Source: CAZSBG01 sp964605145 (GTDB lineage Bacteria; Zhuqueibacterota; Zhuqueibacteria; Thermofontimicrobiales; Thermofontimicrobiaceae). Taken from it: a DNA stretch of 64,000 nt. Location of the stretch: positions 15,719 through 79,718 of the forward strand of contig CAZSBG010000014.1 of the NCBI GenBank assembly GCA_964605145.1, in the 5' to 3' direction. The notes beneath the pieces are model-generated. The model was not told the origin of the DNA, made no database searches, and worked only from the letters and a program-made list of their open reading frames with translations. A program made the translations under genes and the position numbers. Below are positions 36,403 to 45,864 of the stretch, piece by piece (the first letter of the stretch is position 1; each line of letters opens with the position of its first letter).

Positions 36403-36741
36403 TTATACTGATTTGGGAACCAGCATTTCACCACATTTTTTACAGTACCGAAATCTCTTTGTTGTTTTTTTCGTTTTATCCTCAACGGCTTTCATGCCGG
36501 TTTTTGTTAAGTTACTGCATTTCGGACATAAAACCATGGCATTGGACGCGTGAATCGGCGCTTCCTTTTCAATAATGCCACCCTGGGGCATTTTTTGATT
36601 CGGTTTTGTGTGATGCTTTACAAAATTGACGCCTTCCACAATAATTTTTTTTTGTTCAGGAAACACTTTTAGTACTCGTCCCTGTTTGCCTTTATCATCG
36701 CCTGATACTACTTGAATCATGTCATCTTTCTTGATATGCAT
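36403..36741 (-). CDS. rplX: 50S ribosomal protein L24 with a zinc site
   Basis: 112 residues. The KOW motif (VVSGDDKGKQGRVLKVFP) and VNFVKHHTKPNQ are typical. The C-terminal part has four cysteines (72, 75, 100, 103; CPKC, CKKC), the zinc-binding version of L24. L24 starts large-subunit assembly. It lies between rplN and rplE. Confidence 0.97.
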   Translation of the reverse strand: MHIKKDDMIQVVSGDDKGKQGRVLKVFPEQKKIIVEGVNFVKHHTKPNQKMPQGGIIEKEAPIHASNAMVLCPKCSNLTKTGMKAVEDKTKKTTKRFRYCKKCGEMLVPKSV

Positions 36742-36759
36742 TTTTGCTCCAAAAATATT

Positions 36760-37128
36760 TTATAAAACTTCGGGTGCTAATGAAACAATTTTCATAAATT
36801 GTTGTTCTCGCAATTCTCGTGCTACCGGACCAAAGATGCGTGTACCTTTCGGTTCTTTCTGTTCGTTTATTAATACAGCAGCATTTTCATCAAAACGGAT
36901 ATAGGAGCCATCGTTGCGACCGATTTCTTTTTTTGTGCGAACCACAACTGCCTTGCTGATATCTCCTTTTTTCACGGCTCCCCCGGGAATGGCAGATTTG
37001 ACGCTGACAACGATAATATCACCCACGCGAGCGTACCGTCGTTTAGAACCGCCCAGAACCCGAATACAACTGACTTTCTTTGCACCTGTATTGTCAGCCA
37101 CATTCAATTTCGAATATTCTTGAATCAT
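36760..37128 (-). CDS. rplN: 50S ribosomal protein L14
   Basis: 122 residues, the exact family length: MIQEYSKLNVADNTGAKK start, GGSKRRYARVGDIIVVSVK, and the RIFGPVARELR signature. It forms intersubunit bridges at the surface of the large subunit. First gene of the spc-type segment, 50 bp after rpsQ. Confidence 0.98.
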   Translation of the reverse strand: MIQEYSKLNVADNTGAKKVSCIRVLGGSKRRYARVGDIIVVSVKSAIPGGAVKKGDISKAVVVRTKKEIGRNDGSYIRFDENAAVLINEQKEPKGTRIFGPVARELREQQFMKIVSLAPEVL

Positions 37129-37178
37129 GGTTTAACTTTTGCTCCTTAAATTCTGCAGCTTGCAATGTTCGTATATTA

Positions 37179-37436
37179 CTATTTGGCTCTTTCGACTACT
37201 TCAACTAAACGCCATCTCTTCCGTCGGCTTAATGGACGAGTTTCCATGATCATAACTGTATCGCCAACATGACTATCATTCTTTTCATCATGAGCCATAA
37301 ATTTGCTCGTTTTCTTAATGAACTTACCATAAAGAGAATGTCTTACATATCGTTCCACGACCACGACACGACTCTTATCCATTTTGTCACTTAACACCTG
37401 ACCGACTTTAACTTTGCGATTTCCTCGCTTAGTCAT
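37179..37436 (-). CDS. rpsQ: 30S ribosomal protein S17
   Basis: 85 residues from the ATG at 37436, which has GGAG 9 bases upstream; the frame opens at a TTG five codons earlier that overlaps that ribosome site. OB-fold motifs are clear (VKVGQVLSDKMDKSRVVVVER, KNDSHVGDTVMIMETRPLSRRKRWRL). S17 binds 16S rRNA early in assembly. 26 bp after rpmC. Confidence 0.97.
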   Translation of the reverse strand: MTKRGNRKVKVGQVLSDKMDKSRVVVVERYVRHSLYGKFIKKTSKFMAHDEKNDSHVGDTVMIMETRPLSRRKRWRLVEVVERAK

Positions 37437-37462
37437 ATTCTTTATCTCCAAATTATATATTG

Positions 37463-37672
37463 TTAACTACGAGATTTTCTAATTCCCAATTCATACTCAT
37501 GCAGCACCGTTTTCAAACGCGCTATATCTTTGCGCAGGGTTCGAATGCGCAATGGATTATCCAACTGATGCGTTGCATGCTGGAATTTTAAATTCTGCAA
37601 TTCTTCTTGTGAGTCTTCAAGGCGTTGCTTTATCTCAGCCTCAGATAATTGAATGATCTCATCAACTTTCAT
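37463..37672 (-). CDS. rpmC: 50S ribosomal protein L29
   Basis: 69 residues, two long helices (MKVDEIIQLSEAEIKQRLED, LQNLKFQHATHQLDNPLRIR). L29 sits at the tunnel exit next to L23. It is 3 bp downstream of rplP, so translation is coupled. Confidence 0.96.
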   Translation of the reverse strand: MKVDEIIQLSEAEIKQRLEDSQEELQNLKFQHATHQLDNPLRIRTLRKDIARLKTVLHEYELGIRKSRS

Positions 37673-37675
37673 TAT

Positions 37676-38095
37676 TTATACTCCAAAATCAGATCTCGAT
37701 ACAAATTTTGTCTTAATCGGCAATTTATGAGAAGCGAGACGAATTGCTTCCTGGGCCTGCTCTTCGTTGACCCCTTCAATTTCGAACAAAATGCGTCCGG
37801 GTTTTACCACGGCAACCCAAAATTCCGGCGCGCCTTTACCTTTTCCCATTCTCGTTTCCGCAGGCTTGGAAGTCGCAGGTTTATCTGGAAAGATTCGAAT
37901 CCAAACTCTTCCGCCACGTTTGATATATCGCGTCATGGCAATACGGGCAGCTTCAATCTGTCGGCTGGTGATCCAGGCTGGTTCCAGCGCTTTCAGTCCG
38001 TATTGGCCGAATAAAACTTTCGAACCGCGGTATGCTTTTCCCTTCATTCTACCGCGTTGTTGTTTACGATATTTTGTTCTCTTTGGCATTAACAT
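37676..38095 (-). CDS. rplP: 50S ribosomal protein L16
   Basis: 139 residues with MPKRTKYRKQQRGRMKG at the start and WIRIFPDKPATSKPAETRMGKGKG in the middle. L16 organises the A-site tRNA elbow. The ATG at 38095 has GAGGA 9 bases upstream; the family start MPKR lies at the second ATG two codons on, so 38089 is possible. Confidence 0.97.
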   Translation of the reverse strand: MLMPKRTKYRKQQRGRMKGKAYRGSKVLFGQYGLKALEPAWITSRQIEAARIAMTRYIKRGGRVWIRIFPDKPATSKPAETRMGKGKGAPEFWVAVVKPGRILFEIEGVNEEQAQEAIRLASHKLPIKTKFVSRSDFGV

Positions 38096-38121
38096 GATAT
38101 TTTTTCCTCAGCAAAAAACTA

Positions 38122-38757
38122 TTAAATTGATGTATCGAATTTCTCGCCTTTACAAATCCAGACTTTTACGCCAATGATACCATAGGTTGTTTTGGCAACC
38201 GTATTCGCATAATCTATATTCGCACGCAGCGTATGAAGCGGAATTCTTCCTTCTTTATATTGCTCTGTTCGTGCCATTTCAGCCCCACCGAGTCGTCCGG
38301 CACAACAAATTTTCACACCTTCAGCTCCCATTCTCATGGACGACATAATTGCTTTTTTCATGGCGCGTCTAAAACTTATTTTAGACTCTAACTGGTTGGC
38401 AACATTCCGGGCAACCAGATAAGCATCCAGTTCGGGGCGTTTAATTTCTTCGATATTTAACTGAACATCTTTTTTGGTGATGCGCTGCAACTCAACTTTC
38501 AGTTTATCAACTTCTGCCCCTTTTCGGCCAATCACAATGCCTGGTCGAGCGGTATAAATTGACAGCGTAATTTTTTTCGCAGTTCTTTCAATGCCAATTT
38601 TAGAAATTCCAGCATGTTCGAGTCGAGCACGTACATATTTTCTGATCTTGAGATCTTCGCTCAATTTATCTGCGAAATTTCTTTCATCAAACCAATTTGA
38701 ATCCCAGGTTCGATTGATACCCAACCTAAGACCAACGGGATTTACTTTCTGTCCCAA
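38122..38757 (-). CDS. rpsC: 30S ribosomal protein S3
   Basis: 211 residues. It starts MGQKVNPVGLRLGI and carries the KH domain with the GXXG loop (IVIGRKGAEVDKLK). S3 lines the mRNA entry tunnel and has helicase activity. It lacks the long acidic tail found in some proteobacteria. It lies between rplV and rplP. Confidence 0.97.
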   Translation of the reverse strand: MGQKVNPVGLRLGINRTWDSNWFDERNFADKLSEDLKIRKYVRARLEHAGISKIGIERTAKKITLSIYTARPGIVIGRKGAEVDKLKVELQRITKKDVQLNIEEIKRPELDAYLVARNVANQLESKISFRRAMKKAIMSSMRMGAEGVKICCAGRLGGAEMARTEQYKEGRIPLHTLRANIDYANTVAKTTYGIIGVKVWICKGEKFDTSI

Positions 38758-38772
38758 ATGTTCCTCCTCATG

Positions 38773-39126
38773 CTAAGCTTCATCTTCTAATTCTGCGACT
38801 TTAATGGTAATATGACTGGTTCGTTTGCGAATTCTCACGGCTCTCCCCATTGAAGCAGCCCGGAATCGACGCAACATAACGCCACCATCGACGCGAATTT
38901 CTTTCACGAATAATTCATCAGGATCTACTTTTGAACTCCCCTCCAGATTCAGCATGTTTGAAATTGCTGAACGTAATGTTTTCTCTAAAGGAATACACGC
39001 TGATTTACGGGTAAAGTGTAATATATCAAGCGCTTCAACAACATTTTTACCACGAATCATGTCGGCTACTTGCCGTACCTTGCGAGGGGACATTCGAATA
39101 TATTTTGCAACCGCTTTCGATTCCAT
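38773..39126 (-). CDS. rplV: 50S ribosomal protein L22
   Basis: 117 residues with KYIRMSPRKVRQVADMIRGK and the extended hairpin region RRFRAASMGRAVRIRKRTSHI that reaches the exit tunnel and is a known site of macrolide resistance. No insertion or deletion stands out in the loop. Between rpsS and rpsC. Confidence 0.97.
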   Translation of the reverse strand: MESKAVAKYIRMSPRKVRQVADMIRGKNVVEALDILHFTRKSACIPLEKTLRSAISNMLNLEGSSKVDPDELFVKEIRVDGGVMLRRFRAASMGRAVRIRKRTSHITIKVAELEDEA

Positions 39127-39174
39127 TTATTAATCTCCATTAAGGCTAATATTTGCTTTTTTTGAATCTCTTTT

Positions 39175-39459
39175 TTACCGAACTCTACTTTTCTTATCGC
39201 CTTTGCCAGCATGACCGCGGAAAGTACGAGTTAAAGCAAATTCGCCTAACTTATGCCCAACCATATTTTCACTTATAAATACAGGGATAAATTTATTTCC
39301 GTTATGTATCGCCAACGTATGTCCGACGAATTCCGGTGTAATCGTCGAGCGTCGTGCCCAGGTTTTAATGACTTTTTTCTGATTCGTTTCGTTCATGGCC
39401 TGTATTTTAGCAAGCAGTGACTCGTCTATATATGGGCCTTTTTTAATTGATCTTGCCAT
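39175..39459 (-). CDS. rpsS: 30S ribosomal protein S19
   Basis: 94 residues (MARSIKKGPYIDESLL start, TITPEFVGHTLAIHNGNKFIPV, GEFALTRTFRGHAG end). S19 forms the 30S head with S13. It lies 11 bp after rplB. Confidence 0.97.
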   Translation of the reverse strand: MARSIKKGPYIDESLLAKIQAMNETNQKKVIKTWARRSTITPEFVGHTLAIHNGNKFIPVFISENMVGHKLGEFALTRTFRGHAGKGDKKSRVR

Positions 39460-39470
39460 AATTTCTCAAC

Positions 39471-40298
39471 CTATTTTTTCTTTCTTTTTTTAATAATTAA
39501 TGAATCAGAATTTTTCTTTCTTCGTGTCTTTTTACCTTTGGCTAATTGCCCCCAGGGAGAACAGGGATGCCTCCCGCCAGATGCTTTTCCTTCTCCACCA
39601 CCCATAGGATGGTCGATGGGGTTCATTGCCACACCGCGAACTTTTGGCCGTTTGCCCAGCCATCTGCTTTTACCGGCCTTGCCGATGTTGATGTTTTCGT
39701 ATTCGGTGTTGCCGACCTGACCCAAGGTAGCCCGACATTCTAATAACACCATTCTCACCTCGCCGGAAGGAAGTTTTATCTGGGCATATTTTCCTTCTTT
39801 GGCCACTAATTGAGCATACGATCCGGCGCTTCTCGCTAACTGACCTCCTTTGCCGACTTTCAGTTCTATGTTATGAACTGTCGATCCAAGGGGGATGTTT
39901 TTAAAAGGTAAGTTATTACCAACTTTAATTTCTGTTTTTTCGCCAGATACGACTTTATCACCGACTTTGAGGCCGATCGGGGCTAATATATACCGTTTTT
40001 CTCCATCTGCATAGTTCAGCAACGCAATCCGCGCAGATCGGTTCGGGTCATATTCTATCGCAGCCACACGCGCCGGGACATCCATTTTATTGCGCTTGAA
40101 ATCGATAATTCGATAGGAGCGCTTGTGACCACCGCCGCGATGACGGCTCGTAATTCTACCCGAACTATTGCGGCCGCCGGATTTCTTCAACGAAACCACG
40201 AGCGATCTCTCCGGCTTGATTTTCGTCACATCTTCAAATGTAGAAACAGTTTTGAACCGCAAAGATGGAGTTTTTGGTTTAAATGATTTTACTGCCAT
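39471..40298 (-). CDS. rplB: 50S ribosomal protein L2
   Basis: 275 residues. All L2 hallmarks are present: GRNSSGRITSRHRGGGHKR, IEYDPNRSARIALLNYADG, and the C-terminal VAMNPIDHPMGGGEG with the conserved histidine near the peptidyl transferase centre. It is the central large-subunit assembly protein. Between rplW and rpsS. Confidence 0.98.
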   Translation of the reverse strand: MAVKSFKPKTPSLRFKTVSTFEDVTKIKPERSLVVSLKKSGGRNSSGRITSRHRGGGHKRSYRIIDFKRNKMDVPARVAAIEYDPNRSARIALLNYADGEKRYILAPIGLKVGDKVVSGEKTEIKVGNNLPFKNIPLGSTVHNIELKVGKGGQLARSAGSYAQLVAKEGKYAQIKLPSGEVRMVLLECRATLGQVGNTEYENINIGKAGKSRWLGKRPKVRGVAMNPIDHPMGGGEGKASGGRHPCSPWGQLAKGKKTRRKKNSDSLIIKKRKKK

Positions 40299-40334
40299 TT
40301 CAATTCTCCAAAACCATACACACTAAAAATCTAA

Positions 40335-40637
40335 TTAAGCACCTTCAAAGAAATTAATTGAATCACCTTCTCGCAGGGTCACAATTGCCTTTTTCCAATC
40401 AGGACGTTTCCCGCGCGTAATCCCGCGTCGCGTATTTCTTTGCTTTGATTTTCCTTTTACGTTGAAAATATGAACATCTTTCACCGTGACATCAAAGCGT
40501 TCCTGGACTGCCTTCTTTACCTCTATCTTGTTGGCATCTTTTTGAACTTTGAAGGCATATTTCCCGATACTTTCCTGAAGTTTCAACATTTTCTCAGTCA
40601 GTATGGGACGAATCAATATTGTCTGTTCGTTCATCAT
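40335..40637 (-). CDS. rplW: 50S ribosomal protein L23
   Basis: 100 residues from the ATG at 40637, which has GAGG about 10 bases upstream and overlaps the rplD stop by 4 bp (ATGA); the GTG at 40646 is inside rplD. Motifs: ILIRPILTEKM, YAFKVQKDANKIEVKKAVQE. L23 is the docking site for trigger factor and SRP at the tunnel exit. Confidence 0.96.
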   Translation of the reverse strand: MMNEQTILIRPILTEKMLKLQESIGKYAFKVQKDANKIEVKKAVQERFDVTVKDVHIFNVKGKSKQRNTRRGITRGKRPDWKKAIVTLREGDSINFFEGA

Positions 40638-41263
40638 AGAGTACAAACCTCTGAAATTTTTTCAAGTGCATTATGCTGAATTAATAGCACATGGCAATTT
40701 AAAATATCATGCGTCGATGCGTCGTTTGCAAGTCGAATGGTAAGGTTGGGAATATTTCTTCCTGCCCTCAGAGTTGTCGAATCATTTTCAGTTGTAAGTA
40801 GAAGTACTTTTTTTTCATTGATATTGAGATTTTTCAGAATTTGAAACATCTCTCTTGTTTTGGCATTTTCAATCTGGAAATCTTCAACAAGCATCACTTC
40901 TTCCTGTCTGGCTTTGTAAGTGTATGCTGAGCTCCTGGCAATCTTTTTCATTTTTTTAGTGATTTTCATCTTCAAATCTCTCGGGTTAGGGCCGAATATA
41001 CGTCCACCACCAACCCAAATTGGAGATCGATTGGTACCAGCGCGTGCAGTTCCTCTCCCCTTCTGGCGCCATGGTTTTCGTCCACCACCTCTAACCGCGC
41101 TGCGATTTTTTGTAGCCGCATTGCCCTGACGTTTGTTCGTCATATACGCTCGCACATCCTGATAAATCAGGTGGTCGTTTGGCTCAATATCAAAAACCTC
41201 TTTGGGAAGCTCTACAGAATTTCCTGAAGAAATACCATCGATTTTATATACTTCTAATTCCAT
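40634..41263 (-). CDS. rplD: 50S ribosomal protein L4
   Basis: 209 residues with the extended tunnel loop (RGGGRKPWRQKGRGTARAG, SPIWVGGGRIFGPNPRD). In E. coli L4 also represses its own operon. It lies between rplC and rplW and overlaps rplW by 4 bp. Confidence 0.97.
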   Translation of the reverse strand: MELEVYKIDGISSGNSVELPKEVFDIEPNDHLIYQDVRAYMTNKRQGNAATKNRSAVRGGGRKPWRQKGRGTARAGTNRSPIWVGGGRIFGPNPRDLKMKITKKMKKIARSSAYTYKARQEEVMLVEDFQIENAKTREMFQILKNLNINEKKVLLLTTENDSTTLRAGRNIPNLTIRLANDASTHDILNCHVLLIQHNALEKISEVCTL

Positions 41264-41295
41264 ATTATATATCCACTTATGCTATTAATATTATG

Positions 41296-41925
41296 CTAAA
41301 CCGCTTGTTTTCTGATAACGACAATGCTCTTTAAAGAACCAGGTACCGGTCCTTTCACCATTATTAAATTTTTCTCAGGATCGACTTTAACGACTTTTAC
41401 GTTCTTAGTCGTTACGTTATTTCCGCCCATGCGGCCGGACATTCGAATTCCTTTCATAACCCGAGAGGGGTAGGAGGACTGTCCAATCGATCCTGGAGAA
41501 CGGAACCTATCACTTTGACCGTGTGTTTTCGGACCTCCGCTAAAACCATGACGCTTCATGGTACCAGCAAAGCCTTTTCCTTTTGATACCCCAGCAACAA
41601 ATACTGTATCGCCTTCGGAAAAAATATCGACTTTTACTTCAGTTCCCAATTTGACATTCGAGTCAGCGTCGACTGTTTTAAACTCTTTTAAGACTCGCAG
41701 AGGTTTTACTTTCGCTTTTTTGAAATGACCTAACAATGGCTTGGTTGTAATTTTCTCGCGTTTTTCTTCAAATCCCAACTGCACTGCGTTATAACCATGA
41801 GTTTCCTTTTTCCGGATTTCAGTGACATAACAGGGACCCGCTTCAATTACTGTTACAACAATATTCTGTCCAGTCTCATCAAAAAGCCTGGTCATTCCAA
41901 GTTTTTTACCAATTAAACCGTTCAT
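41296..41925 (-). CDS. rplC: 50S ribosomal protein L3
   Basis: 209 residues: MNGLIGKKLGMTRLFDE start and the core loop KGKGFAGTMKRHGFSGGPKTHGQ that reaches the peptidyl transferase centre, then RMSGRMGGNNVT. The spacing to rpsJ is 112 bp, longer than the other gaps in this block, and contains a small 6-bp hairpin (CGGGAA at 41962-41967, TTCCCG at 41983-41988). Confidence 0.97.
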   Translation of the reverse strand: MNGLIGKKLGMTRLFDETGQNIVVTVIEAGPCYVTEIRKKETHGYNAVQLGFEEKREKITTKPLLGHFKKAKVKPLRVLKEFKTVDADSNVKLGTEVKVDIFSEGDTVFVAGVSKGKGFAGTMKRHGFSGGPKTHGQSDRFRSPGSIGQSSYPSRVMKGIRMSGRMGGNNVTTKNVKVVKVDPEKNLIMVKGPVPGSLKSIVVIRKQAV

Positions 41926-42037
41926 TTTCTCTTCATTATGTTTTATTCAAGACTTGCTCTTCGGGAATTCGTTCGATTATATTTCCCGCGAATTAGTAAA
42001 TGGCCGACAAAAAATTCTCTGACTAATTGTCGTGCGA

Positions 42038-42346
42038 TCATACTTTAATTTCTACATCGACTCCAGCAGGTAATTCCAATTTCATCAGTGCGTCAACAGT
42101 TTTGGGATTACTATTCAAAATGTCAATTAACCGTTTATGAATTCTTGTTTCAAACTGTTCCCGCGATTTTTTATCCACATGGGGTGAGCGCAACACAGTA
42201 TAGACGCTCCTTCGAGTTGGCAAAGGAATCGGGCCGGAAATATGGGCACCGGTCGCCTTTGCCGTTTTTATAATTTTATCTGTGGACTTATCTATCAGTC
42301 GATGGTCATAGGCTTTCAATTTAATACGAATTTTTTGTCCAGCCAT
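42038..42346 (-). CDS. rpsJ: 30S ribosomal protein S10
   Basis: 102 residues (KIRIKLKAYDHRLIDKS start, GPIPLPTRRSVYTVLRSPHVDKKSREQFE). S10 also acts as NusE in antitermination. It is first of the S10 group, 60 bp after tuf, with no sign of a separate promoter. Confidence 0.98.
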   Translation of the reverse strand: MAGQKIRIKLKAYDHRLIDKSTDKIIKTAKATGAHISGPIPLPTRRSVYTVLRSPHVDKKSREQFETRIHKRLIDILNSNPKTVDALMKLELPAGVDVEIKV

Positions 42347-42406
42347 TCTATAACTCCAGCATTAACAGTTGCTTTCAATCGTTCAAAGTTAAACTTATCT
42401 GTTTTT

Positions 42407-43609
42407 CTATTCAATAATTTGAGTCACAACACCAGCGCCCACTGTTCGGCCGCCTTCTCGAATTGCAAATCGCAATCCTTCTTCCATGGCGATCGGGGTG
42501 ATCAGCTCCACATCCATATTGATATTATCACCTGGCATCACCATCTCAACACCTTCAGGCATCGCGATCGATCCGGTCACATCCGTTGTTCGGAAGTAAA
42601 ACTGGGGACGGTAGCCATTGAAAAACGGTGTGTGTCGGCCACCCTCTTCCTTGGTCAGCACGTAAACCTCGCCCTTGAATTTCGTATGGGGATTGATGCT
42701 GCCAACCGCTGAAACAACCTGACCGCGTTCCAACTCTTCTTTGTCTACGCCGCGAAGCAATAAACCAACGTTATCACCGGCCTGGCCTTCGTCTAAAAGC
42801 TTGCGGAACATCTCTACGCCTGTGCACACCGTCTTGCGACGTGTGCCAAGACCCACGATCTCAACTTCATTGCCAACATGGATTATACCGCGTTCCACTC
42901 GGCCTGTACCAACAGTGCCACGACCCGTGATGGAAAATACATCTTCAACTGGCATCAGAAACGGTTTGTCCGTGGCGCGTTCCGGCGTCGGAATATAAGC
43001 ATCCACGGCATCCAGCAATTCCTGTATCGATTCCCATTCAGAGCCTGTGAAATCTCCTGACACTCCTTTTTCCATCGCTTGAAGCGCGCTGCCCTTGATG
43101 ATTGGAATCTCATCGCCGGGGAATTCGTACTGGCTCAGCAATTCACGAAGTTCCAGTTCCACCAATTCAAGTAATTCGGGATCGTCAACCTGGTCGGTCT
43201 TGTTCATGTAAACGACGATCGACGGTACGTTCACCTGACGGGCCAGAAGAATGTGCTCGCGCGTCTGAGGCATGGGGCCGTCTGCTGCAGATACCACCAG
43301 AATCGATCCATCCATCTGCGCCGCACCCGTGATCATGTTCTTGATATAATCCGCGTGACCAGGACAGTCCACGTGAGCATAGTGACGCTTGTCTGTCTCG
43401 TATTCCACGTGCGCTGTGTTGATCGTTATACCGCGCGCTTTCTCTTCAGGCGCATTGTCGATCTCATCGTATTTCTTTATGCTTGCCTGACCTTTGTTGG
43501 CTAAGTACATGGTCATCGCCGCTGTCAGTGTCGTCTTGCCATGATCTACATGACCTATCGTCCCTATATTTACATGCGGCTTCGTCCGCTCAAATTTTGC
43601 CTTCGCCAT
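42407..43609 (-). CDS. tuf: Elongation factor Tu, copy in the str operon
   Basis: 400 residues. It delivers aminoacyl-tRNA to the ribosome. GTPase motifs: GHVDHGKTTL, DCPGHADY, NKTD; domains 2 and 3 are complete. GGAGG lies 9 bases upstream of the ATG. As far as I can read, the coding sequence is identical to the copy at 58549-59751, and identity ends at about the start codon. It follows fusA and precedes rpsJ, the classic tufA position. Confidence 0.98.
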   Translation of the reverse strand: MAKAKFERTKPHVNIGTIGHVDHGKTTLTAAMTMYLANKGQASIKKYDEIDNAPEEKARGITINTAHVEYETDKRHYAHVDCPGHADYIKNMITGAAQMDGSILVVSAADGPMPQTREHILLARQVNVPSIVVYMNKTDQVDDPELLELVELELRELLSQYEFPGDEIPIIKGSALQAMEKGVSGDFTGSEWESIQELLDAVDAYIPTPERATDKPFLMPVEDVFSITGRGTVGTGRVERGIIHVGNEVEIVGLGTRRKTVCTGVEMFRKLLDEGQAGDNVGLLLRGVDKEELERGQVVSAVGSINPHTKFKGEVYVLTKEEGGRHTPFFNGYRPQFYFRTTDVTGSIAMPEGVEMVMPGDNINMDVELITPIAMEEGLRFAIREGGRTVGAGVVTQIIE

Positions 43610-43666
43610 GATTTAATACCTCCATTATTAAGGTCTTTTAATTTCTTCTTTTCTTTAACTTTTCAC

Positions 43667-45739
43667 CTAACTTCCACCGAACATCTGGTTTGTTATTTCA
43701 TCAGGAAGTCGCTCATAATGTAAAAACTGCATTGAATGTGTCGCTCTTCCCTGGGTCAATGACCGCAGTGTAGTTGTATATCCAAACATTTGACTCAGTG
43801 GTACAGTCGCTGTTACAACCTGTAAATTCTTTCTCGCCAGAATGTCTTTAATTCTTCCGCGCTTTGCATTCAAGAAATTTACCACTTCTCCCAAATACTC
43901 TTCCGGCACTGTAATTTCAACTTTCATTATCGGTTCCAGAAGAATGGAGCCGGCATTTTCTGCAGCATGTCGAAATGCGATGGAACTCGCGATTTTGAAT
44001 GCAACCTCGGTAGCCTCTTCTTCTTCATATTCACCGTCGATTAGAGCGACTTTCACATCAATTACAGGATACCCCAAAAGTACTCCGCCAAGCATGGCTT
44101 CTTTTACACCCTTAATAATCGGATGAATATAAAGGTCGGGAATTTTTTCCGGCAAAACTTTGTTAACAAATTCGAATCCTTTTCCAGATTCATTTGGCTC
44201 TATTTCCAATTTTACCACTGCATACTGATTTTTGCCGGCGATTTGTTTCATGAATCGCCCTTCAGCCCGAACCGATTTGGTAATTGATTCTTTATAAGCA
44301 ACCTGAGGTTTACCAACATTTGCATGGACTCGAAATTCTCGGGTGAGTCGATCAACCAGGATATCCAAGTGAAGTTCCCCCATACCGGAGATGATCGTTT
44401 GTCCGGTTTCTTCGTCCTGTCTTACCACAAATGTGGGATCTTCATCAGCCAGTCTGCTCAGCGAATCGGATAATTTTTCCTGGTCAGCTTTTGTTTTTGG
44501 CTCGATTGCGATGGACACAACAGGTTCGGGAAATTCCATACTCTCCAGGACGATGGGATGCTTATCCACGCACAGGGTATCTCCTGTCTTAGTCGCCCTG
44601 AACCCGGCGATAGCAACTATCTCACCAGCACTGATTTCTTTTAAATCTTCGCGTTTATTTGAAGACATTCTCAATATTCTGTTTATTCGCTCGCGCTTCC
44701 CTGTATTGGAGTTATAGACACTTTGTCCCAATCGGGCATTTCCGGAATAAACTCGGATGAATGTCAACTTATCGACGAACGGATCTGCGGCTATTTTGAA
44801 AGCCAATGCGCTGAAATGCTCGTCTTCTGACGCGACTCTGCTTTCCTCCCGATTTGTTTTCGGATTAATACCTTTTATGGGAGGAACATCCAAAGGTGAA
44901 GGTAAATAGTCTTTTATTGCATCCAGCAACGGTTGCATGCCAGAATTTTTTAAAGCTGAACCACAAAGAACAGGTGTCACTTTGACACTTAAGGTTGCTT
45001 TACGCAACGCACTATATATTTCATTTTCGTCGATGGCGATACCATCGATAAATTTTTCAATAATGCCATCATCAAATTCGGAGAGAATCTCAATCATCTG
45101 ATTGCGATATTTATCTGCAATTTCCTGATGATCCGCGGGGATTTCATGCTCTTCAATCCGCGCTCCCAGCGATGTCTGATCAAAGGTCAGGTATTTCATT
45201 TTGACCAGGTCTATAATCCCTTTGTATTGATCACCTTCTCCGACTGGAATTTGAATTGGAAGCGGGCGCGCTGCAAGATGAGTTTTTATCATATTCACTG
45301 CATTGTAAAAATCTGCGCCAATTCTATCGAGTTTGTTAATGAACGAAATTCTCGGGATTTTGTAACGATCTGCCTGTCGCCAGACAGTTTCCGATTGTGG
45401 CTCAACACCACCCACTGCACAAAAAATTGCTACTGCACCATCCAAAACTCGCAGCGATCTTTCAACCTCCACTGTAAAATCCACATGCCCGGGAGTGTCG
45501 ATTATATTGATCTGAACATCTTTCCAACTGCAATTAATGGCAGCAGCAGTTATGGTGATACCCCTTTCTTTCTCCTGCTCCATCCAGTCCATTGTTGCGG
45601 TGCCATCATCCACTTCGCCGATCCTGTGAACCTTTCCCGAGTAGAACAGAATCCGTTCTGTGGAGGTCGTTTTCCCCGCATCAATGTGAGCCATGATGCC
45701 AATATTTCGTATATGCTCAAGTTTTACTTTTTTTGACAT
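43667..45739 (-). CDS. fusA: Elongation factor G
   Basis: 690 residues from the ATG at 45739, with GGAG 6 bases upstream (a GTG four codons earlier overlaps that site). G1 AHIDAGKTTSTER, G3 DTPGHVDF, G4 NKLDRIGADF; all five EF-G domains are present, ending with GYTTTLRSLTQGRATHSMQF. It drives ribosomal translocation. In the str operon between rpsG and tuf. Confidence 0.97.
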   Translation of the reverse strand: MSKKVKLEHIRNIGIMAHIDAGKTTSTERILFYSGKVHRIGEVDDGTATMDWMEQEKERGITITAAAINCSWKDVQINIIDTPGHVDFTVEVERSLRVLDGAVAIFCAVGGVEPQSETVWRQADRYKIPRISFINKLDRIGADFYNAVNMIKTHLAARPLPIQIPVGEGDQYKGIIDLVKMKYLTFDQTSLGARIEEHEIPADHQEIADKYRNQMIEILSEFDDGIIEKFIDGIAIDENEIYSALRKATLSVKVTPVLCGSALKNSGMQPLLDAIKDYLPSPLDVPPIKGINPKTNREESRVASEDEHFSALAFKIAADPFVDKLTFIRVYSGNARLGQSVYNSNTGKRERINRILRMSSNKREDLKEISAGEIVAIAGFRATKTGDTLCVDKHPIVLESMEFPEPVVSIAIEPKTKADQEKLSDSLSRLADEDPTFVVRQDEETGQTIISGMGELHLDILVDRLTREFRVHANVGKPQVAYKESITKSVRAEGRFMKQIAGKNQYAVVKLEIEPNESGKGFEFVNKVLPEKIPDLYIHPIIKGVKEAMLGGVLLGYPVIDVKVALIDGEYEEEEATEVAFKIASSIAFRHAAENAGSILLEPIMKVEITVPEEYLGEVVNFLNAKRGRIKDILARKNLQVVTATVPLSQMFGYTTTLRSLTQGRATHSMQFLHYERLPDEITNQMFGGS

Positions 45740-45864
45740 AAAAAACTCCACCGAACAAATTAGAGAGAATCAACCTTTCTTTATTCCTCCCTAAAGCAGT
45801 GGAGAAGAATAGCAATTGATTTTTTTCAGGTTAAATGAAAAGTTATTTAATCAGGTTACTATTT